Positions 47,127 to 60,332 of a stretch of DNA of 64,000 nt are shown here, one piece after another. Position numbers and translations under genes: made by a program. The notes under the pieces were generated by a model. The model was not told where the DNA came from. It saw nothing but the letters and a program-made list of their open reading frames with translations, and made no database searches. The stretch spans positions 248,001-312,000 of the forward strand of contig MSJH02000698.1 in NCBI GenBank assembly GCA_001931875.2, in the 5' to 3' direction. Position 1 is the stretch's first letter; each line of letters starts with the position of its first letter. This stretch comes from Byssochlamys sp. IMV 00236 (lineage: Eukaryota > Ascomycota > Eurotiomycetes > Eurotiales > Thermoascaceae).

Positions 47127-47983
47127 ATGTGCGGGCTGCTGGATATACTTTATCCCTGGCCGGTAGTTTCCAACCTCGTCTCCTATTTAGGAGTGGGTGA
47201 TCTACTGAACCTTTCACGGTCGAATTCCAGCTGCAGAGCCGCTCTGCATGGCTTTCCTCCTCCTCTCCACGCCTCGTCTTCAGGTGGCGCTAGTTTCGGG
47301 GGTTCTGTACGACCGGATATCTATGTTGGGGAACATCAGACAGCATACTGGTCTGGTCTGAAGTTGCTCGCGCAGATGACATGTTCCGAGCCTCAGCACA
47401 CGAAAGGAAATTTCTCCCATATGTGTAAATTCTGTTCGATGCCTGTTTGCGACGCATGCATTGTCAAAGTTAGTCTCTATATACCTCGATATATATCTCA
47501 TCATTAGTTGCTAACTCCGCACAGGAGTCCTTTGCAAAGAAAAACAATGCATATAGAACGCGCACACGATACCTCTGTGTACAATGTTGGGCTAATGGAA
47601 CCCCGCATAGAGGTCGTAATTTCACTAGCTCACCACCGAAGGTGACACCTTATACTTTTGCCCCCGGAGAAGGGGACTTTTGCCGTTGCACCGCCAAGGA
47701 TGGTTGGCTCTGTTCCGCGTGTCGGGCTCAACAGTGTACGGACGTGGATCTGCAAAGGCAGTGCTGTATCGGCGAGGGATGTTCCAATCACCCGGGAACT
47801 GACGGTGATCGACGTCGTATCTGCCTGTGGTGCGATCTCCCTTTGTTTGGTGGCCAGACCATGATCGAGAGATGGCAAGGCTATGGAGAACGCTATATGA
47901 ACAGCACAATCAATACCCCGGACGAGATACGCACTGCGCTCGAGGAAACCAGCAAGCTGAGTCCGGTTGAAGAAGCAGCATGA
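47127..47983 (+). CDS. F-box-like protein with a cysteine-rich zinc-binding region
   Basis: Two exons, 47127-47468 and 47525-47983, join in frame across a 56-bp intron (donor GTTAGT, acceptor CACAG) to give 266 residues. The N-terminus (LYPWPVVSNLVSYLGVGDLL) resembles an F-box helix pair, suggesting an adaptor that binds Skp1 in an SCF ubiquitin ligase. The rest has many paired cysteines: CKFCSMPVCDAC, YLCVQCW, FCRCTAKDGWLCSACRAQQC, CCIGEGC and CLWCDLP, as in a multi-zinc fold. A stop lies two codons above the chosen ATG. The domain arrangement is common among uncharacterised Aspergillus proteins; the substrate is unknown and the F-box assignment is moderate. Confidence 0.8.
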
Positions 47984-48281
47984 GCTGGTAAGGGTAGTAC
48001 GAGCTTTATTTCCGGGAAGTAAGAAGCATCATCGTTATTGCATAGCGAGGTGTTCATATATTATATATTGATGAGCCTTTGTGTTCAGCCATACTCCAAA
48101 AATCACATCAGCGCTTATTTTTATACAATATCTGTAGGCTTTCATCTGCTGGCTTTAATAGTCCCATATAAGCCTGTAATCAATCAAGTTTCAAACAGCA
48201 ATAGCCAATGCCTGCATCACAAATAACACATCAATCATTATAATCCAACTTAGAACCCCCTAAAAAAAACCTCCAACCACC

Positions 48282-48783
48282 CTACAACCTCCTCCTAACC
48301 CTCACCCCCTTCCTCCCAACCCCTCCCTCCTTCATCCTCTCCATAATCTCCTCTAATCCAATCGGCTCCAGCACCTCCCACACCGTATCCTCGATCTCAC
48401 TCCAAAAGAAATACTTCTTTCCAGACCGAAACATATACTCCGGCACCCCATTATCCGGCGTCGTGCGCATGATCAGATGCGGATCTTCGAATTGGCGAGA
48501 CATGAGATAGAACCCGGGTGTGCCTGCCTCGTCTTGGGACCAGAAGGACTCGTCGTCTTCGAGTTCGTGGGGGTTTGCTGTCCAGCCGGGTGGTGGTGAT
48601 AGTGATGGTGATAGTGATAGAGATAGGGATTGTGGATTGGTCTGTTTTATTATTTTATTCGGTGGAGTTTGTAGTTAGCTACTTCGCTGGCTATTATTAT
48701 GGGGTGCTAGGATGGAGGGGAAAACGTGACGCTATTGATGGTGGGTAGGGCAATGTTCATACTTCTCGTAGAATGGTTCCCAT
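48282..48783 (-). CDS. Small conserved fungal protein, function unknown
   Basis: A 7-codon first exon (48783-48763, MGTILRE) is joined across a 121-bp intron (GTATGA donor, AACAG acceptor) to exon 48641-48282. The result is 126 residues. An SLSLSLSPSLSPPPG tract near the N-terminus is encoded by a TATCAC/CATCAC-like short repeat on the minus strand. The conserved-looking core follows: GWTANPHELEDDESFWSQDE, GTPGFYLMSRQFEDPHLIMR, YMFRSGKKYFFWSEIEDTVW. A basic C-terminus (GRKGVRVRRRL) ends the protein. No signal peptide or membrane helix is present. I have seen similar hypothetical proteins in Aspergillus but know no function. Confidence 0.72.
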
Positions 48784-49281
48784 GATCATCTATCGGTGGC
48801 GTTGTTGTTTGTAGAGAATGCTATATATATATATTGCTAGGTTTCATGACAATAACGATCTAATGATAATTTGCATACCGAGCAACAAAATGAAAGCCGG
48901 GAGAACCTTTGCGTTCCCCGGACTTAAAGAATGCCATCATCATTATCTGGCGATTGATCATGTGATGGTGTCGAAGTATAGCTTTCCGCATTCTGCGTCC
49001 TACTGAGGATGTGATATCCATACTTTTGCATAAGAAAGATTGAAAACAAACCAGCAATCGGAATCCGATAAGGAGGATCAATGGGGGACGGAAAATTGGT
49101 CCTTTATTTTAGAATTTATTTATTAACACTACCCGAGTCCCTACGTACACCATGGAAAACCAATTGAAATGATCAGCATGCAGCTGAGACTAGAGAACCT
49201 TGCCATTTTTACAGCTTAGCTAGGTAGCTATAAGTATGGATACGGCGCGCAGAGGTATATCCATCAGACTCAATCCCATAT
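48784..49281. other. Intergenic region
   Basis: 500 bp between the small conserved gene and the 3' end of the verprolin gene. It is A/T-rich, with nothing supportable. Confidence 0.4.
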
Positions 49282-50665
49282 TCAACCCAACGAATTCAAA
49301 TCCAGCGGCACGCTGCTTCCCCTTCCAGCACGATACTTTCTGACCCCTCCTGAGAAAGGCCTGGGTTTCGGGAAGAGACTCTCGCTCTGGAATTTGAACC
49401 GGGTATCTTCTATCGTAATATGGCCCTGGCTCGAAGCGCTTCGAGGGCTTCCAATTGGGGATGATCCGCCATTCGTAAGAGTAAATGAGCTTGGGTCCAG
49501 CATTGATCGGGGAGGTTGGGAAGGAGGAGGTGGTGGTGCTGAAGGAGCCGATGGAGCAGCAACCGGAGGCGGTGGTGGAGGAGCTGGGGGAGCAGAAGGC
49601 GCTGATGATGGCGGAGGGGGAGGAGGGGCTGCGGGAGAATGGTTGTTTCCAAAAGCGTTTCGCGCGGCTTGTACTGCGATTGAGGCCGCCAGGCCTCCAT
49701 TCACCGGCTGTGGTGGTGCTGATGGCGGCGGCGGCGGTGTTGATCTTGCAGGAGGTCTAGGGGCAGATATAGCAGGCGGCGGCGGAGGAGCAGATGGAGG
49801 AGCCGGACTGGCACTCTTAGGAGGCGGAGGAGCGGGGGCGGAAGGCTTTCTGGAAGAAACCGGGGGAGGAGGCGGTTTCGCTGAAGATGGCACAGGTGGA
49901 GGTGCAGACTTTGTCGAGATCGTGGACGATGGTCTTGAGGCCGGTTTAGGAGGCGGCTTTCGTAACTGCGCAACCAACGGGTTGACAGGAGGGGCGGGTG
50001 GTGACTCGGTAGACGGAGGAGGTGGTGGAGGACGCGCACCAGGAGGCCTCGGTGCTCCTGGAGGTTTAGGAGCAGCCACTGTCGACGTTGGCCGCGAGCT
50101 GTCTGAGTCTGACAGATATGATGCATCTCGATTCGCCCCGGTATCAACCCCGCCTCGACTTCGCAGCTTGGGCATTCCCCCGGCAAACAAACCACCTAGT
50201 TGCGGAGGTGCTGCAATGCTGCTACCGCCATCACCTCCTGCGCTGTCACTTCGTACGCGATTAGCTGCTCCTCCGCTAGGAACAGGAGGCGCCTGTCCTC
50301 CTGGAGGCTTCAGCATTCCCGGTACTGGCGGAGCACTAGCAATCGGCGCACCGCCCGAGCGACCCCCCTCCTTCTGAATCACAGGCGCTGATCGGTCATT
50401 TGTGACCGTCTTCTTTAATCGAGTACCCTTACTGATATCTGTGAGAAGTTTGCTCTATCAAAGAGTTAGTCGCTATGCAGAAGCTAGCTTTGGGGAGACA
50501 ATGACGACATGGGCAGTTGCCGGCCGCGTTTGATCTTGAACCTACCCTATCTTGCACTACTGCCTTGGGAGGCCTCGATGGAGTATCTCCTGGAGGTGGT
50601 GGAGGAGGCGGGGGGCCTCCCATAGCCGGCGGCGGAGGGGGCGGAGGGGGTGGAGGAGGAGGCAT
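49282..50665 (-). CDS. vrp1: Verprolin / WASP-interacting protein homologue
   Basis: An actin-cytoskeleton regulator that binds G-actin and the WASP homologue (Las17/WspA) to control Arp2/3-driven patches, endocytosis and polarised growth. Exon 1 (50665-50546) encodes a proline run (MPPPPPPPPPPPPAMGGPPP). Joining to exon 2 (50454-49282) across a 91-bp intron gives VVQDRSKLLTDISKGTRLKK, a WH2 actin-binding motif near residues 35-55. The unspliced exon 2 frame misses this motif, so the splice is well supported. The remaining 375 residues are proline-rich with many PPPPP and PxxP stretches for SH3/EVH1 partners, ending in a conserved C-terminal block (DTRFKFQSESLFPKPRPF) that fits the WASP-binding tail. 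About 430 residues in all. Confidence 0.93.
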
Positions 50666-51017
50666 ATTGCTGGACGTCGAGCGAGTGTATTGGGCTTAGG
50701 ACAGATGTCGGGAAGTTGTTATTGTTGTAGAGGGCGCATAAGAAGGCTGAAGTTATAGCTAAATAATCAGCCTTCAGCAGGCACCCGCGCCTGCGAACAG
50801 GAAGAGATGGAGGCCCTGGCGATGTGTTGGAATGTGGACGTCAGGACAAGAGACGTTGCAGTTGAGATACGGAGGAGGGAATCATGGAGGTGGTGGCGGT
50901 GCTAAGCGCGGTGACTGCGTGCCCGGCGTCTCCGTCTTCGCCGTTCTTTCGGTAGATACCCCAACATTTACACTTGTCGGAGGTCTCACCACGGTTTTTA
51001 CCCAGGACCCTGCGGCC
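50666..51017. promoter_or_regulatory. 352-bp divergent promoter, vrp1 and mitochondrial protein gene
   Basis: Two start codons face away from each other across 352 bp, so both core promoters overlap here. The plus-strand frame stays open upstream of 51018 to 50832 but without an ATG. Confidence 0.5.
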
Positions 51018-52277
51018 ATGAAGGGTCTTACAATTCGAGCGCAACGACGCTCACAGCCTCAGGGACTCATCTGTCAATTCTGCCGATATTCTACCTCGCG
51101 ATCGACTCATCGTGGCCCTGTCTTCCAACAGACGCGACTTTTGAATAACCGCGCAGATTTCTCGGGATGGAAAACGAAACGACCGCTGAAGGCGCCATTG
51201 ACGACGTCCCAGCCCATCTTCAGACGATTCGCCTCGCATGAATCGAAGCCCGCGATCCCAACTGATCCGGATGTCGCTTTAAAGGAAGTGCAGCAGGAAG
51301 CCCGCGCCATTTCCAACTCCGATGTCGTTCCCTCCGACGAGACGGTGGTGCAATTGCTACAGAAGTGTCTGAACATAGTGGAGCGCATTGTTCTAGGCGA
51401 ACAGGGTCAACAGAATCAGAATAAAGATGGAGGGAACGCGACCTCATCACTTTTGAATCTGGAAGAGAAGCCGACAGGCACTCAGCCGTCAAAAGTGAAC
51501 CTGAGCACGAAACGAAGAATTACGGATTCGATATCGCAGGTCGCCAATGATCTCCTCAGAAATGAGAAGGTCTTCATTTCACCAGAAGCGCTGGAGTACT
51601 ATACCAAGATCCAAACACTTTTGAAGAAGGCCGACCATTTCCCCGAAATCTTCACGCTTTATGCCAACAAGGCTGTCCCCGTGGAAAATAGTTCGCCAGT
51701 GCAGTACCGTAAGCCGAATCCCAAGAGTGTGAAGAATGCTGTTCCATCAGAATTGGCCAATATGGCTCTGGACGTTGCTATCGAACAGAAAAATCTACCT
51801 CTTGTCCTGGCCATCATTGATAGCACCTTCTGCGCTCCCGCTTTCTACAGGGCGAAGATCTTCAAGAAAGCGACTGTGCCAATGATAGGACTGGCTGCAG
51901 CCCCAGCTGCATCGTACGTCATTGCGTCTTGGGCCTCTACCTTACAAAATACGATGGATGAGAGTACGGCGAGGGGACTCATTTTCTCCGCGATCCTTGC
52001 CTACGTGGGCTTCACATCGTCCGTTGGAATTGTCGCTATCACGTCCTCTAATGACCAAATGGACCGAGTAGTCTGGATACCGGGTATACCACTGCGACAG
52101 CGCTGGCTTAGGGAGGAGGAGCGTGCGGCGCTGGATAAAGTTGCCGTCGCCTGGGGTTTCAAGGACCCTTCGATGCGGGGAGAGGAAGAGGGCGAGGAAT
52201 GGGAAGCTCTACGGGAGTTTATTGGAATGAGAGGCATGATCCTGGACAAGACGGATTTGATGGAAGGAATGCAGTAA
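51018..52277 (+). CDS. Predicted mitochondrial membrane protein, conserved in fungi
   Basis: A single-exon gene of 419 residues. The N-terminus is Arg/Gln-rich without acidic residues (MKGLTIRAQRRSQPQGLICQ) and continues basic to about residue 75, as expected of a mitochondrial targeting sequence. A Glu-rich helical region follows, then two probable membrane segments near residues 290-345 (VPMIGLAAAPAASYVIASWA, and LIFSAILAYVGFTSSVGIVA). The C-terminal domain contains WIPGIPLRQRWLREEERAAL and the acidic stretch GEEEGEEWEALREFIGMRGM. The first ATG that leads directly into the presequence was taken as the start. I do not recognise a named family; location is inferred from composition. Confidence 0.82.
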   Translation: MKGLTIRAQRRSQPQGLICQFCRYSTSRSTHRGPVFQQTRLLNNRADFSGWKTKRPLKAPLTTSQPIFRRFASHESKPAIPTDPDVALKEVQQEARAISNSDVVPSDETVVQLLQKCLNIVERIVLGEQGQQNQNKDGGNATSSLLNLEEKPTGTQPSKVNLSTKRRITDSISQVANDLLRNEKVFISPEALEYYTKIQTLLKKADHFPEIFTLYANKAVPVENSSPVQYRKPNPKSVKNAVPSELANMALDVAIEQKNLPLVLAIIDSTFCAPAFYRAKIFKKATVPMIGLAAAPAASYVIASWASTLQNTMDESTARGLIFSAILAYVGFTSSVGIVAITSSNDQMDRVVWIPGIPLRQRWLREEERAALDKVAVAWGFKDPSMRGEEEGEEWEALREFIGMRGMILDKTDLMEGMQ

Positions 52278-52521
52278 GAAACCGGTTGTGGTTGTATGAG
52301 TAACTGTCTACAATGTATTATCTACAATTCGTGAGCTGCTATACCGTTGCGCTTACAATGTCTAATATAAAATACCCGGGATACGAGGTATCGTACGCTT
52401 TACAATTAGCAGAAATAATTAGAGGAATCGTAGCACCGTGACTCGTATTTATCTAGCTAAAGGCAAACACTATCTCACGGATGCACCAATGACCCCAGCG
52501 TGACACAGCAGAGAGCCGCAT
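52278..52521. other. Convergent 3' region
   Basis: 244 bp between the stop codons of the converging mitochondrial-protein and ribosomal-protein genes; A/T-rich with no features. Confidence 0.4.
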
Positions 52522-53410
52522 CTAGTAGAGTCTCTTGGGAGGAGACATGGTAGCCTTGATGACAAGACTGCCAACGTTCTGCCAGCCCTTCTTCAGAAGG
52601 GAGACGAGGTAGTTGATGGACATCATGACGTTGGAGATGAGCTCCTCCTCGGTCATGCCAACGTTACCGACGGCAACACCCAGGCACAGAACCTTCTTCA
52701 GCTGGAACTTGATGGTGGACTTGACCTCGGTGATCTTGTTGCCCATGTCCTCAGCGTGGGAGATAGGGGTGGGGAATTTACCGGCTGTAAAATCACCAGT
52801 CAGTGGCTAGTTCAAGTGGCAATGTACGAGATCATTCTGAGAACTTACCCTTGGACAGACCAGGACCCAGGAGACGGGGGATCTGCTTGATCAGAGAGTC
52901 GGAAGCCAAGAAAGCATCGTACTTGCGAGCGAGCTTCTTGATCAGCTTCTTGTTCTTGTTCAGCTTCTTCAGATCCTCGGTGGACATGGCATCAACACCA
53001 AGGTGCTTGGCACGGTCAATGTCGTGCTGGTCACCAAGGATACTATCATGCGAGAGCAGTCAGCAAATATGGTCTTCCACGCGATATTTCCTCCCGGACG
53101 GCAAATGCTGTTGCTCCACTGAAATCATGGGCTCGAAACGTACCAGATGGTCATTCCGGGACGGGGAACGCTGGGCAGCTTGATGGTACCCGAGAAACGC
53201 TTGTCACGCTGGGGGTCATAGTTCTTCAGACCGATCTGGAGCTCGACGGTCTCGAGGAAGTTCCTCTTCTTCTCATTGAGAGAGTAGTCCAGCAGCTGCT
53301 GGACATTCTGGCGCACTCCGGCTATTCCACGAAGGTTCTGTTAGTCTCATGCATCGCATATCTCCAGGGGCACATTGAGGAGCAATCTTACCGACTGTGA
53401 TCTTAGACAT
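52522..53410 (-). CDS. rpl1: 60S ribosomal protein uL1 (L10a, Rpl1)
   Basis: A structural protein of the large-subunit L1 stalk that contacts the E-site tRNA. The minus-strand start ATG at 53410 opens a 19-nt exon (MSKITV), joined at 53321 to [20 protein letters not shown]. Two more introns (about 53154-53044 and 52849-52785) separate [15 protein letters not shown] from [20 protein letters not shown] and RLLGPGLSK from [20 protein letters not shown]. The C-terminus is [20 protein letters not shown] followed by PPKRLY. The length (about 217 residues) and every block fit the family. High codon bias toward C-ending codons matches a highly expressed gene. No paralogue is visible in the window. 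Confidence 0.97.
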
Positions 53411-56095
53411 GGTTGTTACAGTCTTCCAGAAGAACTTTTTAGATTCTTATGGTGAGGCTCTGCGCACAAAATGTCGTTGAAGTCGAGAACGGGAGAAAGT
53501 TCGCGCGCTTTTAGAGATGGTGCGAAAACTTCTCCCCGCTTGTGGGTGCTGAATCGCGCTAACCACAACCGGACTAGCAATACCCTAATCGCATTCCAGT
53601 ACCATGACTCAAACAGCATCATCATAGTAAGCTACGCAGACTAACCTGAGCTCTCTTGAATCTCATGTCTTTGATGAGTTGACTCATTTTTCCTCGTATC
53701 AAACCTGTGAAGTGGATATTTACTGTTCTTCGGCAGATGAAAAGTGTGTCGTCTCCTGCTCTGATGCAATTTTCGCGCATAGACAGCGGGGCGTGCTCTT
53801 CGAATCCACTGAGAATGAGCCTAAGATTCTCCTATTTTCAGTGATGGATAACTTCGTCTTGATGGCTGCCTGTTTCTACGTGTTCCATAACCCTCCCTCA
53901 CATGAGCACATGTTCTGCAGCATGTTTTGATCGGGATCTTCAAATAGTTCTCGTTGAAGATATATGCTTTGCCTGATCTCTTTCTGGATATCAACCTGGA
54001 CGTATACTATTGGCAAATGAGGCATCACTCCAGCATTGAGAAGCTAGTTAAATACTCTCACCTAAACTAGGATGTTTTCTTTAGAGAACAACAATATTCA
54101 ACAGCTCAGGGCTTTGTTCAACTTCAATCTGTCCTTCAGGTACCCTCGATGTGATCCCGCGAGTGCATGTGGAAAACGGAAATGAGAGGGGAATACATAA
54201 ACACATCAACTTGGAAAATAATAAGTTGATAGGTTAAGAGCCCCTTAAGCCTGATTGACGAGACAAGCAAAGGAAAAAGTCGATCTCAATTAATAATTCA
54301 AAGGCAGCTTTTGAGTTTACAGACCTCCAGTTCAGTAATACCCTCTGGGGGACCATGTTCCGAACACAGAAGGGCCATTGCTTGTTTTTGTTCTTTCGAT
54401 TTGTCGAAGGTATACGTCCATAACGGGGATAGGGGGGCTTCCTTCAAGAAGAATGAGGCAGAGAGTAGAGATGCTGAAGGATATGTAGATCGGAGAATAA
54501 TGCCTTAGATAGTGGCGTGATACTTACAACTCTAGTAACATGAACGACTTGTTAGCCTTTTTAAAGCGAAAGGTACTCCTATAGGTGAGCCGAGCTTGCA
54601 GTTGTTGAGGTTGTAATACTAAGCCGTGAGTATGAATGCTGTCAGCCATCTGTTGAGTTAATTAAGACCCAGACAGGATGGTCCTTGTACAGGAATTACC
54701 ATACAAGTAAGAAAATGTGAAGCCGACAGTGACAGATCAGGTAGTATGCGTTTACATATTCGGAAGAGGAGATAAGGTAAAACATTAACGGAAAGAAATA
54801 CAGTCACAGATATGACCGACTGCAAGATTAGCTTTATCGTGTGTAAAAAGTGTTGTATAGTTGGACCCCCACATGCTTATTGCGTGGCCCTCTTGCGACA
54901 AAGACAATATTCCCATAAAGATTACTGCGCCTAGCCATTGTACAATCCTTAATAATGAAATTTCCCCAGCGCCATTTCATAATAGGTCTTCTTGGGATAA
55001 GCGTACCATGATGACATGATCAACAGTATACATGGGTCTCTGCCCTCCAAGAGCTTCAATTACGAATACTAATTAGTTGCTTTCCGTGCGAGAAATCTCC
55101 ATCTGATTTAACAAAAGCCTTACCCGCTTCTAGACCAAAATTCCATCATGAGGATGATTTGTCGATTATCGAGTAAGCGAAAGGATGGACGAGTCTCTCC
55201 TTATAGATGTAAAGCCACGACAGTTATTGATGAAAACAATAGTACAACATGCCCCGTTGCTTCCCACACAGGCGTAAGCTGGATTCCAGCCTCGAAGATT
55301 GCTTTTGTTGTCACTTATTTCCCGGCTCTTCTAATTTAAGGCTTTTCAACATTTAAGAGAAGAGAATGTTGAGTTCTGGTTACTAGTAGGCAGCCATTGG
55401 CAATGATATAAAGTCGACTGTGGTCTGTTGACTTTCCCAGTTACTTGCGGATTCAGCATGGTGGAGTAGAATAAGGTTTATCTGGAGAACTATCCCCAGA
55501 TTGCGGGCCATGCGATCTCTTAAGGATACGTCCTGACCATTTGTCCAGCTGCCGTATAGCACCAACAGAGAAAAAAAAAAAAAAAAGCTCCGATGCACGC
55601 TACCTCTAGGATCAATTTTGCGACGGAATGTCATGGTTACAAGCCTCCATGAGTCGCCTGAATGCTTATTACCGTTAGCAGCCCCCCCGAAACGAAGTAA
55701 CCGATGATCGCGCGACCACACCAGGCCTCCAACATCGAGAGCTGAAGCGCAGCTGAACGGAAGATCTACTTTCTGTACTAGAAGCTATGAGATCAAAGCC
55801 AACTTATGTGGAACGGAGTTTCCTGCATCGAGACGATCTCAGCTGCCTGGCTAGTCAGCTGGTCGCCTGAGCTCCTTACCAGCCTCATGACCGGAGTCAC
55901 TCGAGCACCCAGCTAGCAAACAACGCGGGGCGCAGTGTCCAATGCATCTTCAAGAAAAGCCCTTCAGCACAGCTCTAGTTCAAGAACTGCTTTTTGTATT
56001 TAACACCAGAACTGCTTGGCTCTCGCGGAGTCGAGAAACACTGTTATTTAGCCCTCTTGATGCATACTGTTGATTAAGGGGGGGAAAAAGTAAAC
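53411..56095. other. 2.7-kb gene-poor region
   Basis: This region separates two divergent genes. It is A/T-rich from about 53950 to 55350, with scattered short frames (60-112 codons) and no protein motif. A 19-base A run at 55569-55587 is the only simple repeat of note. It could be old, mutated repeat DNA, but I see no terminal repeats or remnants to prove it. Confidence 0.4.
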
Positions 56096-58265
56096 ATGAC
56101 CAGCGCTCCAAGTTCTGACGCCTCACACAACGCTGCCGCCGCCTACTACGCCAGCTTTTCTAGTAGACCGGGATTGGGTCAGAAATTCAACGACATTGAT
56201 CAAGCAGCGCATTTTCGAGATTATCAACGGCGCCTCGAGGACATAAGCACAGAAAACTTCGTCCTCGATTTTGGAAACGATGACGCTTGGTGCGCGGTCA
56301 ACCTCGATACAGGAGATTTTGAGGCCTTGTTGGAAAAGCCTGTAAGCTCTCGTTTAGCGATATGAATAGAGCTTCCGCGTTAGTTTGTATGGATACTGAT
56401 TATAGATCTACCCAGAAACCGAAATGTTTCGGGACCAGGTGGATGTTAGTCATTCTTCATCGTGACCAGATGTTCCCCTTACTGACGTAACTGCATAGCA
56501 ATATATGGGCACCAGAGAAACAGAAAGAGTCGATTAGAGTCAGTATAACCCTTCATGTTATTACAAAACCCAAGCTCACCATAGTAATTAGTTGATCACC
56601 AACAAATATGGTGTCTCGGAGAGACTGCAAGGATTGATGTGCACAGAGCCTGCCAGCCAAACCCCGAGGCCTGCTCCAGGGTCAGAAGCTGCAGACAGTA
56701 CTCGACACTGGACATTCAACCGCCAGTCCGATCGATCGCATCCAAAAGATCTCGAAGGCGCATACGCCCTGAAGGAGCTGGTTGACCCTGATACAATCAG
56801 GGAACAGGCAGCATCTTTGAACCTTACGTTTTCGGACATAATTAATCAGATCTGGCATTTCTCGTCTGTGGATTATGGGCCAAAATGTATGTCAGCCATC
56901 TATGTGGATGAGATGTCGAATATGCTGATTTGCGTGACAGATACGTGTGTCGGATATAATTCGTTGTATACGATACCTGGAATTGACATTAAGAATGACA
57001 GAGGTCTGCCTTCTGGTAAGAGGCTGTGGACATGGATAATACTTTTCAACGATGGTAACGCATCCTATTGATGATATGGTATCATGAAATACTCACTCTG
57101 TTAGGTACTGTCGTGTCGATTCAGGAGAACCCATTCCCAGGGACGTATATACCCAGTCCTGAGGAAATAAGCACAGTTCTGAGCACCATCCGCCGTAATT
57201 TTGGCTTTATCTTCTCCGGGGTGTCTAAGCAACACTCTATTGCATCCGCAAACGACTCTCTAGTGACGATACGTGTACGGCATTTCTCGAACAGCCAACC
57301 GGATGACGGTAGTATATCCCAGGAGGATGGCTCGAGCTTGTTGTTCTATTACATCTTTGACGACTGGGTAACGAGTTACCGTCTCGTCGCCAGGAGAGAA
57401 CACAAGTATGGTGCGTACCTCGATGATCTTGTAGGTTTCATTTCCCGTTCTGGACATATGCGCGTATCTGACCGGGTATCCAGAGAGAACAGATGCTCGA
57501 CAAGCCAGACGTGGATCTAGTTAGTGAACTACATTGGCTGGGCAGACGACTCGCTGTCTTGAAACGTCTCTATCAAAGTTACGAGACGATAATAACACGC
57601 ATTTTGCAGAGACAACGTGTTTTGCGGGATGAGGCACACTCGCAGCCTAACGCGTTTCTCACGGGCAGCAATATCTCGGATGGAGATCCCCAAGATTGGC
57701 TGCATCCCCCTCCAGGAAACGCCCTCAACATAGCACCTGGGATTGACGCACCGCCAGGAGTGCTCCTGAGTTCTGCTGCTGTTGGCCGCTTCCAAAGGCT
57801 CATCGATCGCATAAGATTGTTCTGCCTAAGTGAGATAGACACGTGCCTGACCGAGAAGGAGTCTCTCACATTCCTGGTAGGTGTAGCGGTACTTGAGAGG
57901 ATCGACCAGTAGCTGACATGATTCAGAATTTCAATCTCATCGCTCTGAAGGATTCGCAAGCCGTTGAAAAGCTGACACGGATCACGATCGTGCTAGCCAA
58001 GGCAACCATGTTATTCATGCCCGTCAGTCTCATGACGGCCTATTTTTCGACGCAGATCGATGACCTGCAAGGCGTCTATACAGCCCGTACCTATTGGGTC
58101 TCGTTTGGAGTGATTATGGTCCTCACGATTATTGCTCTTGCCGTCTTTGGATTTGCCAGTGACACAGTCGAGGGCAAGACGATCTACCGCTCGTTGCTGA
58201 GAACGTTTGTGGACTCCTCTAGGAACAAGCTCTCTACCCAGAAGAAAGGGCGATATCGAGAATAA
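56096..58265 (+). CDS. CorA-like membrane protein (fungal divergent Mg2+ transporter family)
   Basis: Seven exons, 56096-56341, 56416-56444, 56499-56538, 56592-57054, 57105-57430, 57484-57876 and 57927-58265, give 611 residues with every phase matching. The two tiny exons (29 and 40 nt) rebuild FGTRWINIWAPEKQKESIRL, a block typical of the family; other acceptor choices break the frame. Further blocks are YGVSERLQGLM, GKRLWTWIILFNDGTVVSIQ and QENPFPGTYIPSP. The C-terminal CorA-type module has a long helix (AVEKLTRITIVLAKATMLFM) leading into a membrane segment with PVSLMTAYFSTQI, then a second one (YWVSFGVIMVLTIIALAVFG). The GMN motif of true CorA channels is absent, as in many Eurotiales homologues, so ion transport is uncertain. 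Confidence 0.88.

Positions 58266-60332
<2,067 letters not shown>

Noticed and set aside
49394..50377. 327-codon Gly-rich frame on the plus strand
   Set aside because: It is the exact antisense of the proline codons of verprolin; glycine runs are the complement of CCN repeats and carry no independent support.
53411..56095. Possible degraded transposon
   Set aside because: The region is A/T-rich and gene-poor, but I found no terminal repeats, target duplications or transposase/reverse-transcriptase motifs.
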